Assembly: GCA_038206235.1 (NCBI GenBank) | Contig: JBBRBB010000003.1 | Coordinates: 62,001-126,000, forward strand | DNA: 64,000 nt | DNA from: JBBRBB01 sp038206235 | GTDB lineage: Bacteria > Bacteroidota > Bacteroidia > Chitinophagales > Chitinophagaceae | Direction of reading: 5' to 3' | The notes under the pieces: model-generated | Database searches by the model: none | Told to the model about the DNA's origin: nothing | The model's input: the letters and a program-made list of their open reading frames with translations, nothing else | Program-made: the position numbers and the translations under genes | Shown: one piece after another, positions 19,325 through 27,561 of the stretch | Layout: each line of letters begins with the position of its first letter | Numbering within the stretch: position 1 is the first letter of the stretch

Positions 19325-20647
19325 TTATCTTCTTATCCCGGCAAAGCGCCCTCCCATAGGCATTTTACTCATGGTTTTCATCATTTGTCGCATTTGCTCA
19401 AACTGCTTCATCAAAGCATTTACATCGCTTATATCTTTACCCGACCCTGCAGCAATGCGGCTGCGCCGGGTTTGAGTTATGCTGTCAGGGTTTGCTCTTT
19501 CATACGGAGTCATAGAATTAATAATCGCTTCTACGCCTTTGAAAGAATCATCGCTAATATCAATATCTTTTATTGCTTTTCCTACGCCGGGAATCATTGT
19601 CATCAGGTCTTTTAAATTACCCATTTTTTTTATTTGCTGCAATTGCTCATAAAAATCCTGGAAATCGAACTGGTTTCTTCTAATCTTCTTTTCTAATTTT
19701 TTTGCTTCTTCCTCATCAAATTGTTCCTGCGCCTTTTCTACCAGGCTGGTAATATCGCCCATTCCCAAAATTCGCTGCGCCATGCGCTCAGGATAAAACA
19801 CATCAAGCGTATCCATTTTTTCTCCGCTGCTTACAAATTTTATCGGCTTATTTATGGTGTTCTTAATTGACAATGCTGCGCCGCCTCTTGTATCACCATC
19901 CAACTTGGTTAATACAACACCCGAAAAATCAAGACGGTCATTAAAAGATTTTGCGGTGTTTACTGCATCCTGCCCCGTCATGCTATCAACAACAAATAAT
20001 ATCTCTGCGGGGTTTACGGCATCTTTAATGTTGGCAACTTCTGTCATCATTAATTCGTCAATCGCCAAACGGCCTGCAGTATCTATTATAACAACATTTT
20101 TATTTTTACTCCTGGCTTCTTTTATTGCGTTTTCAGCAATAGCCACTGCATCTTTATTTCCTCTTTCACTATACACTTCAACATGAATCTGCTCACCCAG
20201 AATAATAAGCTGGTCAATAGCTGCAGGGCGATAAATATCTGCTGCAACAAGCAAGGGAGATTTTCCTTTTTTTATTTTTAGATAATTGGCAAGCTTACTG
20301 CTGAAAGTTGTTTTACCGCTGCCCTGTAATCCTGCAATTAATATTACGGCAGGGTTGCCTGTAATATTAAATTCGGCTTCAGTGCCGCCCATCAGTTCGG
20401 TTAATTCATCCTGCACAATTTTTATCATGAGCTGCCCGGGGCTTATGGCATTAATCACTTTTGCGCCAAATGCTTTTTCTTTTACCCTGTCTGTAAATTC
20501 TTTTGCTATTTTAAAGTTTACATCCGCATCAATCAATGCACGGCGAATATCTTTTACAGTGTTGGCAATGTTGAGTTCGTTTATGCGGGCTTCACCTTTT
20601 AGATTTTTAAAAGCGCTTTCTAAACGTTCTGTAAGATTATTAAACAT
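19325..20647 (-). CDS. ffh: Signal recognition particle GTPase Ffh/SRP54
   Basis: The 440-residue length is normal for Ffh. The N domain (about 1-90) is followed by the G domain with the P-loop GLQGSGKTTFSSKLA, DTAGRLAIDELMM and TKLDGDTRGGAALS. The methionine-rich M domain (about 300-440) has MIPGVGKAIK, SMTPYERANPD and RRSRIAAGSG, ending with MPMGGRFAGIRR. Ffh with 4.5S RNA delivers ribosome-nascent chain complexes to FtsY for co-translational membrane insertion. It is the first gene of a minus-strand group with rpsP (188 bp downstream) and rimM. No 4.5S RNA gene was recognised in the window. Confidence 0.97.
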   Translation of the reverse strand: MFNNLTERLESAFKNLKGEARINELNIANTVKDIRRALIDADVNFKIAKEFTDRVKEKAFGAKVINAISPGQLMIKIVQDELTELMGGTEAEFNITGNPAVILIAGLQGSGKTTFSSKLANYLKIKKGKSPLLVAADIYRPAAIDQLIILGEQIHVEVYSERGNKDAVAIAENAIKEARSKNKNVVIIDTAGRLAIDELMMTEVANIKDAVNPAEILFVVDSMTGQDAVNTAKSFNDRLDFSGVVLTKLDGDTRGGAALSIKNTINKPIKFVSSGEKMDTLDVFYPERMAQRILGMGDITSLVEKAQEQFDEEEAKKLEKKIRRNQFDFQDFYEQLQQIKKMGNLKDLMTMIPGVGKAIKDIDISDDSFKGVEAIINSMTPYERANPDSITQTRRSRIAAGSGKDISDVNALMKQFEQMRQMMKTMSKMPMGGRFAGIRR

Positions 20648-20709
20648 GAATTACTTATATGGAATATTTTTTATATGCCAGTTCTTGTATATTGATGATC
20701 TCATGATTG

Positions 20710-20749
20710 CGCCTGGGCCCGCCTCATATCAGGCGAAGCGGGACAGGCG
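20710..20749. repeat. GC-rich imperfect palindrome
   Basis: Nested arms CGCCTG/CAGGCG, CCCGC/GCGGG and CGCCT/AGGCG fold into a long interrupted hairpin with a CATATC loop. It stands out in AT-rich intergenic DNA upstream of ffh. Only one copy was noticed in this window. Confidence 0.45.
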
Positions 20750-20791
20750 TACTCCTTCATGCCTTGAATTTTATTCAGCAACTGAATGTTG

Positions 20792-20816
20792 GTCAGACGG
20801 CTTCGAGCCGTCAGAC
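20792..20816. repeat. Dispersed GTCAGACGGCT palindrome, copy 1
   Basis: Two 11-base arms, GTCAGACGGCT and AGCCGTCAGAC, flank a 3-base spacer (TCG) and pair with a single central A-A mismatch. The same 25-bp element recurs at 48583-48607 with a different spacer (CTA). Identical arms with a changed loop suggest a maintained dispersed element or hairpin. Confidence 0.6.
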
Positions 20817-21009
20817 TGTAGATCTACATCTATTACAGCATGTTGAATACGTCAATTAGTAATTCTGTTCAGCATGTTTCAAAAAATGCGTTGAATTTAC
20901 TGGGGTTGCAAATATAAGAATGAACCATTATGCTATATCACAAAAAAATAAAGCGAATGGCAAGCATTCACTTCATTCAAATATTTTTGAAAATAAAATG
21001 TAAAGACTT

Positions 21010-21414
21010 TTATCTTGTTACCACCAGTCGCATTGTAATTACAGACTTATCATTTGTAATTATTTTTACTACATATAGACCCGCAGCCAAACTTCCGACA
21101 TTTATATTATTATTTCCGTTACTTACAGGAGTTACTAAAACCGCCTGCCCTGAAGAATTAAAGAGAACACATTCTCCCTGATCGCTCTCACGAAAGCTAT
21201 TTATATAAATTGTTGTAGTTCCTTTTGCGGGATTGGGGTACATGTAAAAGCTCCCGGTTCCAATTTTGTCTGGCTTAGATACGGTATAATTCATTGCTAC
21301 ATTATCCTGTGTGCCAGATGTATCACTATATTTTTGATAGCTATAATCGGTGGCTGTTCCTTTCTTCGCGAAACCTGCTAATGCAAAAAACAGAAGTAAA
21401 TATTTGTATTTCAT
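21010..21414 (-). CDS. Small secreted protein that is mostly a T9SS sorting domain
   Basis: This 134-residue protein starts with a short hydrophobic signal (KYLLLFFALAGFA). About 35 residues of cargo with no recognisable fold follow (YSYQKYSDTSGTQDNVAMNY), then a complete T9SS type A C-terminal domain (FYMYPNPAKGTTTIYI, VLFNSSGQAVL, GLYVVKIIT, ending VVTR). Almost all of the mature protein is thus the sorting domain that directs T9SS export and surface attachment. It stands alone between ffh and a divergently transcribed DUF4293 gene. It could be a remnant of a larger cargo protein or a genuine mini-cargo; its function is unknown. Confidence 0.8.
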   Translation of the reverse strand: MKYKYLLLFFALAGFAKKGTATDYSYQKYSDTSGTQDNVAMNYTVSKPDKIGTGSFYMYPNPAKGTTTIYINSFRESDQGECVLFNSSGQAVLVTPVSNGNNNINVGSLAAGLYVVKIITNDKSVITMRLVVTR

Positions 21415-21562
21415 AAGTCAACAAGGTTTTATATTTATAGTGGTTAAATTTCGTGCCACTTTACCTTTTCCCCATAACTTTTAACACTACTGCCCCTGCC
21501 TAAAATATATTATTGCACCCTTTGGTTTTTAATTATTTTTACTTCTTAAAATCAATGAGCTT

Positions 21563-21970
21563 ATGATACAACGCATACAAACGCTTTGGCTTCTTTTTGC
21601 TGCGGCCTGCAGCTTTCTTACTTTAAAATTTCCTTTTTACATCATAGGTAATATGCAGGATGCATCTCCTGATTTTAATGCTACCACCAAAATTCCTTTA
21701 CTAATGCTGTCCTCTGTATTAGCAGCGTTGTGCTTAATCATTATTTTTATTTTCAAGCAGCGTAAATTTCAACTGCGGTTGTGCTTGCTTGCATTAGCTA
21801 TAAGCATTTTAGATTTATATCTTTATTTCACATACATAAAAGAATATACAACTGGCGGCTTATCTCTCTTTTCGATATTTGCTTTTCTTATTCCGCTGTT
21901 TTTATTACTTGCAATACGGGGCATTTATAAAGATCAAAAATTGCTGAAAAGCACGGAGAGATTGAGATGA
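21563..21970 (+). CDS. DUF4293 family membrane protein
   Basis: This 135-residue protein opens with the DUF4293 signature MIQRIQTLWLLFAAACSFL. It has four hydrophobic segments (about 7-24, 48-68, 75-92 and 100-118) separated by short loops, the second followed by the basic KQRKFQLRL. The family is confined largely to Bacteroidota and has no established function; it is an integral inner-membrane protein. A strong hairpin terminator lies 60 bp downstream. Confidence 0.88.
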   Translation: MIQRIQTLWLLFAAACSFLTLKFPFYIIGNMQDASPDFNATTKIPLLMLSSVLAALCLIIIFIFKQRKFQLRLCLLALAISILDLYLYFTYIKEYTTGGLSLFSIFAFLIPLFLLLAIRGIYKDQKLLKSTERLR

Positions 21971-22027
21971 GTTTGGAGTTTATCGTTTGAGGTTTGTAGT
22001 TTGTCTAAATGTGATGTAAAGATAAAT

Positions 22028-22070
22028 CAAGAGGCGATGCTTTTTTGAGAAAGGCATCGCCTCTTTTTTT
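22028..22070. terminator. Strong hairpin terminator between convergent genes
   Basis: A perfect stem of at least 11 bp (AGAGGCGATGC with GCATCGCCTCT) encloses a loop of about 13 bases and is followed by a 7-T run on the plus strand. It lies between the end of the DUF4293 gene (21970) and the stop of the minus-strand metalloprotease (22095), so it can serve the plus-strand gene and possibly both. Confidence 0.85.
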
Positions 22071-22094
22071 GAGGGAAAAGTATATGTAAAAAAA

Positions 22095-23414
22095 TTATCT
22101 GCTCACTACAAACCGGCTGCTGCCTATAAGTTCGTTATTAGCAAATAATTTCACAATGTAAACGCCGTTTACCATGCGGTTTAAGTCTGCAGGGCTGTAA
22201 TGATAATCTCCTGATGCCTGATTGCCTAAATGAAGACTCTTTATTTCTGCGCCATACATATTGTAAACAGATACTTGAATGTTTGAAGCAGATTTCTTTA
22301 GTGTATAGAAAAATGTGGGAATATCAGAAGATGCTATGGGATTTGGTACTATTGTTAGTTTGATAAAATTAGTTTCAATACCAGAATTTTTTGTTTGTGG
22401 CTGACTGCCGCATTTGCCTGAAACAGTTACTGAAGAGTGGAAGCCGCCGGTTACTAATGTTGCAGTCATCCTGCTTTTTTGACCCTTGGTAAACATATAC
22501 ATGCAGCGGTCATCTGCATAATCCATATAGTTCATGAACATATCTCCATTTGGTCCGTTGCTGCAGGATACTTGCGGAAATTTCGGGCAGCCATAATGTT
22601 CGTCTGCCTGGTTGGGTGTATCGGTTACTTTATCGCTTCCACTACAACCACTTCCATCATCTCCCCATATATGTCTTAAATTAAACCAATGACCTATTTC
22701 ATGGGTGGCAGTTCTGCCTGTATTATAAGGAAAAGCCGCAGTGCCTGTAGTTCCAAAAGCTTTGGAATCTATTACCACTCCATCTGTAGCAAGAGCTCCG
22801 CCGGGAAATTGTGCGTATCCTAAAACACCGCCGCTTAAATGGCAAACCCAAAGATTAAGGTATTTGGTGGCATCCCATGCATTATCACCTCCTCTGCTGC
22901 TAAACTTCACATCATTATTGGTTGAGAAAGAAGTTTTAGTTGTGTTTTTACGAACAATGCCTGTAGTTGCATTGCCATTAAGGTCTTTTGTAGCAAGACA
23001 AAAAGAAACCTGTGCATTTGCAACAAGCGATGTCCATACGGAAGGCACTTTTGTTACATCACTGTTTAGCTTTTGATAGTCCTGGTTTAAAACATCAATC
23101 TGGCTTTGAATTTGAGCGGTGCTTATGTTTTGTGCTGTGGTATTGTAAACCACATGCACTATTACCGGAATAGTATAAATAGCGGCAGCTCCTTTGCTGG
23201 TTACACTTGCGCCACCTTTCTTTATAAACTCCTGAGTAAATTTCTCAATCTTTTGTTGGTTAATAGCAAACTGCGGGTCGTCTTTCAGCATTTGCTGATA
23301 ATACTCAAAGCTTGAGCATCTTTTTTGTAATGTTTGCACTAACGCTGGTGTTTGTGCATAGGATATTGTGCAAAGGCACAATAGAATTGAAAAGGATAAT
23401 AGATTTTTTTTCAT
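22095..23414 (-). CDS. Secreted M43-family zinc metalloprotease with T9SS domain
   Basis: The N-terminus is a signal peptide (LLSFSILLCLCTISYAQ). The catalytic domain has the extended metzincin zinc motif HEIGHWFNLRH (residues 238-248, third His ligand included) and the later MNYMDYADDRCMYMFTKGQ Met-turn, as in pappalysin/cytophagalysin peptidases. The Cys-rich insert between (GCSGSDKVTDTPNQ, YGCPKF, VSCSNG) is typical of M43B enzymes. The C-terminus is a T9SS sorting domain (LTIVPNPIASSDIPTF to SSRFVVSR). The 439-residue length is normal. It is probably an extracellular protease for nutrient acquisition. Confidence 0.93.
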   Translation of the reverse strand: MKKNLLSFSILLCLCTISYAQTPALVQTLQKRCSSFEYYQQMLKDDPQFAINQQKIEKFTQEFIKKGGASVTSKGAAAIYTIPVIVHVVYNTTAQNISTAQIQSQIDVLNQDYQKLNSDVTKVPSVWTSLVANAQVSFCLATKDLNGNATTGIVRKNTTKTSFSTNNDVKFSSRGGDNAWDATKYLNLWVCHLSGGVLGYAQFPGGALATDGVVIDSKAFGTTGTAAFPYNTGRTATHEIGHWFNLRHIWGDDGSGCSGSDKVTDTPNQADEHYGCPKFPQVSCSNGPNGDMFMNYMDYADDRCMYMFTKGQKSRMTATLVTGGFHSSVTVSGKCGSQPQTKNSGIETNFIKLTIVPNPIASSDIPTFFYTLKKSASNIQVSVYNMYGAEIKSLHLGNQASGDYHYSPADLNRMVNGVYIVKLFANNELIGSSRFVVSR

Positions 23415-23645
23415 GATGCAATTTTTTTTAGGGCAGTAAATTACACAATTTTTTATTTATAGTTACTTTTTTAGGTAAAAAATTGTGTTTGCGCTTAAAA
23501 TTTCTCTTTTGCGAGCAGAAAAAATTTCGAAATTTTTAATTAATAAGGAATAATCTGTTTCGCCATCTGATGAATAGAAATATAGGCACATAGATTTGCA
23601 GATAGTTATACAATAATTCAAATCGCCAAAAAAAATATATTTATT

Positions 23646-24599
23646 ATGAGCAAGATTGCAATCATCGGCGCAGGAATCAGCGGCTTATCGGTCGCATACT
23701 TATTGATGAATAAAAAACATCAAACAGAAATTTTTGCAAAGGCATTTTCTCCCAATATAACTTCTGATAAAGCTGCTGCATTCTGGTTTCCCTATCACAT
23801 TCGCAACGATAAAAGGGGTATGGAATGGTGCCGTAAAAGTTATGAATATTATAAGCGATTATCTTTTGTTTCTGAAACCGGCGTTAGCATGCAAAAGCTG
23901 ACTAAGGTTGTGAGAAAAGATGTTGAAGAAGAAAAATTATGGATTGATTTTATGCCGCAAAATTCTGTTAGAAAATTAAAGAGTGATGAATTAAATGAAA
24001 AATATAAAGAAGGATATGAAGTAATTGTTCCCCTTATTGAAACACAAATATTTCTTCCATGGCTGCAGATGCAATTGAAAAAACACGGTGTGCAATTTCA
24101 TGAAAAAGAAATTCACAATTTTGATGCAGTAAAAAATGATTATGATGCAGTGGTTAATTGCTCAGGTTTAGGAAGCAGGGAATTATGTAATGATAAAGAG
24201 CTTATGGCTGTTCGCGGACAAGTTGGGTTGCTGTCACCAAAAAAAGAATTAAATATTTTTCTTGATACAGAAAAGCCTTTATACGTTGTTCCCCGTAAAG
24301 ATGCAATTATAATCGGCGGCACTTATGAAGATGGAATTGAAATAGAAACAACTGAATCATCAATTATAAAGAAATTATTGAATAATGCTTATTATGTATT
24401 TCCTGATTTGAGGAAGCAACAGTTTATTGGCAGTTGGTCAGGGATAAGACCTTATCGTTTGAATGTAAGAGTTGAAATAGAACACAACACCAACATCATT
24501 CATAATTATGGGCATGGTGGAAGTGGCTTCACACTTGCATTTGGCTGCGCCGAAGAAGTGGTTAGATTGATTAAAGAAATTGTTGTGTATAAATTGTAA
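23646..24599 (+). CDS. FAD-dependent D-amino-acid oxidase-like protein
   Basis: An N-terminal dinucleotide-binding motif (KIAIIGAGISGLSVAYLL, residues 3-20) begins a DAO-fold protein of 317 residues. Further D-amino-acid oxidase landmarks are AAAFWFPY, WCRKSYEYYKRL, the NCSGLGSRELC FAD site, VRGQVGLL, and the C-terminal NYGHGGSGFTLAFG that closes over the flavin. Enzymes of this family oxidise D-amino acids to imino acids with hydrogen peroxide as by-product; the substrate here is not determined. TAGATTTG at 23591-23598 is a possible -7 promoter element. It has no obvious operon partner; a decayed toxin-antitoxin locus follows. Confidence 0.85.
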   Translation: MSKIAIIGAGISGLSVAYLLMNKKHQTEIFAKAFSPNITSDKAAAFWFPYHIRNDKRGMEWCRKSYEYYKRLSFVSETGVSMQKLTKVVRKDVEEEKLWIDFMPQNSVRKLKSDELNEKYKEGYEVIVPLIETQIFLPWLQMQLKKHGVQFHEKEIHNFDAVKNDYDAVVNCSGLGSRELCNDKELMAVRGQVGLLSPKKELNIFLDTEKPLYVVPRKDAIIIGGTYEDGIEIETTESSIIKKLLNNAYYVFPDLRKQQFIGSWSGIRPYRLNVRVEIEHNTNIIHNYGHGGSGFTLAFGCAEEVVRLIKEIVVYKL

Positions 24600-24619
24600 C
24601 TTTACTGAAAGCTTTTTAT

Positions 24620-24840
24620 ATGAGTAATGAAGTATTAGAAAAAAAATTAAGCGGGTTAACTCCTGAACAGCAGGAGCAGGTTTTGGAGTTTATAGACAAA
24701 ATGATTTCTGCAAAAATAAATTCATTAACTAAACCGCATCTTACATTTAATTGGGAGGTGGATTAAAAGAATTAAGAGATAAATACACTTCAGTGGAATT
24801 ACAGAAAAAAGCTATGGAATGGATGGGAGGAAATATTTAA
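24620..24840 (+). pseudogene. DUF2281-type antitoxin, broken by one frameshift
   Basis: Frame 1 runs 24620-24766 and ends prematurely after LTFNWEVD. A single missing G near 24757 would fuse it to the following frame, restoring NWEGGLKELRDKYTSVELQ and the tail MEWMGGNI, which ends at 24840. The restored 73-residue protein has the N-terminal helix LTPEQQEQVLEFIDKMI and the W-E-GGL-LRDKYTSVELQ tail seen in antitoxin-type DUF2281 proteins that precede PIN toxins. A PIN remnant follows directly. The conserved tail is now out of frame, so function is doubtful. Confidence 0.65.
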
Positions 24841-25047
24841 TTGAATAATACCTTTTTAAAATTTCTTGCAGATGTTCTCCCTCTTTTAGCGGTAATTTCT
24901 ATGCACACAAAAACTTCTCGTTTGTTACAAATAGCTCTTTAAAAAATGCATTTGATTTTGATGATGCTTATCGATTTATTGCTGCCCCCAAAAAAAGTCA
25001 GAGATTGTAACGCTTAATTTAGATTTTTAAAAAGTTCAACATTTGCA
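24841..25047 (+). pseudogene. C-terminal remnant of a VapC-like PIN toxin
   Basis: Across several frames the DNA spells the second half of a PIN ribonuclease: FLKFLADVLP, then SSLKNAFDFDDAYRFIAA, then EIVTLNLDF followed (after a one-base shift) by KKFNIC. FDFDDAY and IVTLNLDF correspond to the conserved acidic positions of VapC-type toxins. The N-terminal half, with the first catalytic Asp, is missing: only a few codons separate the antitoxin stop from FLKFLADVLP. The toxin is therefore deleted as well as frameshifted, and would be inactive. The remnant sits just upstream of an intact GNAT gene. Confidence 0.6.
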
Positions 25048-25062
25048 TTCTATAATTTTTAT

Positions 25063-25554
25063 ATGAGCATACATATTCGCAAAGCAGAAAAAAAAGATTG
25101 TGCCCGCTTGCTTGAGCTTGTAAAAGAGCTGGCAACTTTCGAAAAAGCGCCAGATGAAGTAACGGTTACTTTAGAACATTTTGAAAAAAGCGGATTTGGT
25201 GAAAAGCCTGTGTGGTGGGGCTTCGTAGCGCAAGAAATTTCCCCCTCTACACCTGTGGAGAGGGGTTTAGGGGGTGAGGAAATTTTCGGTTTCATCATGT
25301 ATTACATCCGCTATTCAACATGGAAGGGGCAGCGCATGTATCTCGAAGATTTTGTTGTTACGGAACAGGCAAGAGGAAAAGGAGTTGGTAAATTATTATT
25401 TGACAGATTAATTGAAGAAGCCAAAGAAAAAAGATTCAGTGGTATTGCATGGCAGGTACTCGACTGGAATGAACATGCCATAAGCTTTTATAAAAAATAC
25501 AATGCAAAGTTTGATGATGAATGGATTAACTGCAGCATCGAAACACCACAATAG
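25063..25554 (+). CDS. GNAT-family N-acetyltransferase with in-frame repeat insertion
   Basis: The protein opens IHIRKAEKKDCARLLELVKEL and has the acetyl-CoA loop VVTEQARGKGVGKLLFDRLI and the C-terminal WQVLDWNEHAISFYKKYNA of diamine/aminoacyl-type GNAT enzymes. At about residue 59, between FVAQEI and FGFIMYYIRYSTWKG, there is a 15-residue segment (SPSTPVERGLGGEEI) that does not belong to the family. It is the translation of a REP-like palindrome inserted in frame with a 7-bp GAAATTT duplication. The segment lies between two strands, probably in a loop, so activity may survive. Family enzymes acetylate small amines or protein N-termini; the substrate is unknown. Confidence 0.9.
   Translation: MSIHIRKAEKKDCARLLELVKELATFEKAPDEVTVTLEHFEKSGFGEKPVWWGFVAQEISPSTPVERGLGGEEIFGFIMYYIRYSTWKGQRMYLEDFVVTEQARGKGVGKLLFDRLIEEAKEKRFSGIAWQVLDWNEHAISFYKKYNAKFDDEWINCSIETPQ
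25234..25285. repeat. REP-like element inserted in GNAT gene with target duplication
   Basis: A 38-bp palindromic element (25241-25278) is flanked by the direct repeat GAAATTT (25234-25240 and 25279-25285). Element plus one duplication equals 45 bp, exactly 15 codons, so the frame is kept. The core TGGAGAGGGG and the end GGGGGTGAG match the intergenic copy at 14305-14340. Confidence 0.8.
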
Positions 25555-25571
25555 CACCATTCACCACGCAA

Positions 25572-26678
25572 CTATTGATTAATATCTTTTCCCTCTTTCA
25601 GTAAACTGATTATTCTTTCCACATTTGATTTGTTACCTGCATCTGGCGCCTGTGGTAATGCTGCATTCGCATACTTCAATGCTTCCTTATAATTGCCCAT
25701 TGCAGAGGAGGCTCTTGCCATTCCCATATTTGTTGTAAATGTGTTAGGGGTTTTATCATAATTCATTTTAAAAACATCAAATGCTTCTTTAGTTCTTTTT
25801 TGTGTCAGCAATTGGCGCCCATAAGCATGTAACTCAGCCATCTTAGCCATGGGCAATGCTTCTTTCATAAGAGCGTCAGCTTCTGCTGTGCGATTCAGCT
25901 TAGTCAATATTTCAGCCTTTGTAGAGAGTGTTTGAAAATTTTTCTCACCAACAAATTGCCCGTTAATGGAATAATCTGCCCAGATCAAACCTTCTTGCAA
26001 ATCAACATTATTATCAACAGTGAATTGCGCAGCCTGTTGCCAGGCTTGCCATTGAAAGCCTTTATCAGATTGAAGTTCCCTGCGAAAAGAAGCAAGCTGT
26101 GCCTGAATATAATCAACCTCAACTTTAAATGGTATCATCAGCTTTTCCCATTCAAGCGCAACAGTAGCGCTGTTTTCCGTTTGATTCATAAATTCATATT
26201 TCAACCACTCAACGCTTTTATCTAATGCAGCAGGCTTTACTTTTACCCGAAGCGCATCTTCCTTTTCATTATAAAAAAAGCTGCCCCACGCGGTGCTGTT
26301 GTTTGAAAAAATTAAAGTGCATTCATTGGGGTCATAGGCCACAAAAAAAGCATACATCCCTGCTTTCAATGGCTTACCTTCAACTTTTACATCACCGGAA
26401 AATTCAATGGTAGTATTTTCATTTGCGCCGGCTCTCCACGGCGCTGCTTTACTGGTTCCAAAACCTAAGTCGGTATAACCAACTTGAATTAACTTACCCC
26501 AAATTTGTCCTTCTCTTCCGTTAACATGCGGACGGTCGTAGTGAATGGTAACATCTGTAATTCCTATGCGTTCGCTAACAGATGCTTTTTTGTTTCCTCC
26601 ATTGGGAGAAACAGTTAATTGTGCGTTCAATGAATGTTGAACAAAAAGAATAACGAGGAGTGTAAATAATTTTCGCAT
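25572..26678 (-). CDS. Secreted DUF2911 protein with C-terminal TPR-like repeats
   Basis: A signal peptide (KLFTLLVILFVQHSLNAQ) is followed by DUF2911 (about 20-165): KASVSERIGITDVTIHYDRP, GREGQIWGKL, PWRAGANENTTIEFS and KAGMYAFFV are typical of the family. The C-terminal half (about 200-360) is helical with TPR-like spacing (AEILTKLNRTAEADALMKEA and MGNYKEALKYANAALPQAP). The domain is common in Bacteroidota and its function is not established; it is predicted to be periplasmic. The stop lies 17 bp from the end of the convergent GNAT gene. Confidence 0.88.
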   Translation of the reverse strand: MRKLFTLLVILFVQHSLNAQLTVSPNGGNKKASVSERIGITDVTIHYDRPHVNGREGQIWGKLIQVGYTDLGFGTSKAAPWRAGANENTTIEFSGDVKVEGKPLKAGMYAFFVAYDPNECTLIFSNNSTAWGSFFYNEKEDALRVKVKPAALDKSVEWLKYEFMNQTENSATVALEWEKLMIPFKVEVDYIQAQLASFRRELQSDKGFQWQAWQQAAQFTVDNNVDLQEGLIWADYSINGQFVGEKNFQTLSTKAEILTKLNRTAEADALMKEALPMAKMAELHAYGRQLLTQKRTKEAFDVFKMNYDKTPNTFTTNMGMARASSAMGNYKEALKYANAALPQAPDAGNKSNVERIISLLKEGKDINQ

Positions 26679-26763
26679 AAAATAATTTTTAAGAGGGTTA
26701 AGTTACAAAGAATATTGAAGCGGGAAATAATAATTTGATTAACGTGAAATAAGGAGGATAAGA

Positions 26764-26805
26764 GGAATTCGGAATTAGGAATTGGGGATTGGGGATTGGG
26801 AATTG
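26764..26805. repeat. Short word-like tandem repeat (GGAATT/GGGGATT)
   Basis: Roughly six imperfect units of GGAATT-like and GGGGATT-like words run between the DUF2911 gene start and the stop of the response regulator gene. It has no coding role. It is similar in style to repeats near 39.9, 52.0, 54.8 and 56.5 kb. Confidence 0.6.
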
Positions 26806-26823
26806 TGCATCGCATATATGTTA

Positions 26824-27549
26824 TTACACTTTCAGAATTTTCTCCACTTCATGCCGGTACGACCTGCTGATTGGTAATTCATATTTATCCATTTGTATAA
26901 GGTCTTGTGTAAAGGATTCTATTTTGCTTATTGAAACAATGAAAGAACGGTGTGTACGGATAAAAGCATTGGCAGGCAGGCTTTCCTCTAATGATGAAAT
27001 AGATTGCTTGGTAACAATGGTCTTGTCTTTAGTAACTACTTTAATATAATCTTTCAGGCTTTCTATAAATAAAATATCATCGAGGTTTACTTTGATATTT
27101 TTTCTGTCTGCCCGCAGGTAAATAAATTCATCAATTGCCTGATTTTTTTGCATGGTATTCACTGAAATGTTTTCCGTAACAGGAAGATTTAATTTCATCA
27201 CCTTATTCACTGCTTTAAGAAAACGTTCAAATGAAATGGGCTTTAATAAATAATCTACTGCATCAAGATCAAATCCTTCAACCGCATATTTTCTGAAGGC
27301 TGTTGTGAAAATTACTTTGGGTGGATTTACAAGCGTGCGCATAAAATCAGTACCCAGTATATAAGGCATTTGTATGTCAAGAAACAACAGGTCAATTTGA
27401 TTATTTTGAAGCACGGCCAATGCATCTACGGCATTGCTGCATGTTGCAGCAAGATGCAGCACAGGTACCGAGGTAACATATTTTTCTATTACCTGTAAGG
27501 CAGGTGGCTCATCATCAACTGCCAGGCAGTTTATTTTTTTATGGCTCAT
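26824..27549 (-). CDS. LytTR-family response regulator
   Basis: Residues 1-125 form a receiver domain: acidic pocket VDDE near the N-terminus, phosphoacceptor Asp in LLFLDIQMP, and YLLKPISFERFL carrying the conserved Lys. The C-terminal LytTR DNA-binding domain (about 140-241) has the family landmarks LRADRKNIKVNLDDILFIES, DYIKVVT, and FIRTHRSFIVSISKI. It acts with the LytS-type kinase encoded 12 bp upstream in the same operon. Target promoters cannot be read from the sequence, though the 29.9-kb direct repeats upstream of the operon are a candidate. Confidence 0.95.
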   Translation of the reverse strand: MSHKKINCLAVDDEPPALQVIEKYVTSVPVLHLAATCSNAVDALAVLQNNQIDLLFLDIQMPYILGTDFMRTLVNPPKVIFTTAFRKYAVEGFDLDAVDYLLKPISFERFLKAVNKVMKLNLPVTENISVNTMQKNQAIDEFIYLRADRKNIKVNLDDILFIESLKDYIKVVTKDKTIVTKQSISSLEESLPANAFIRTHRSFIVSISKIESFTQDLIQMDKYELPISRSYRHEVEKILKV

Positions 27550-27561
27550 GTTTTGGGTTTG

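Larger units (their letters stand above)
20648..21009. other. Intergenic region with two palindromic elements
   Basis: This gap between ffh and a small T9SS protein has no supportable gene. It holds an imperfect hairpin at 20710-20749 (outer arms CGCCTG and CAGGCG, inner arms CGCCT and AGGCG) and one copy of a dispersed GTCAGACGGCT palindrome at 20792-20816. The local GC content is visibly higher than its surroundings, which fits inserted repeat elements. Confidence 0.5.

Noticed and set aside
20286..20846. Plus-strand frame of 186 codons overlapping ffh
   Set aside because: It is antisense to ffh; its end runs through the two intergenic palindromes.
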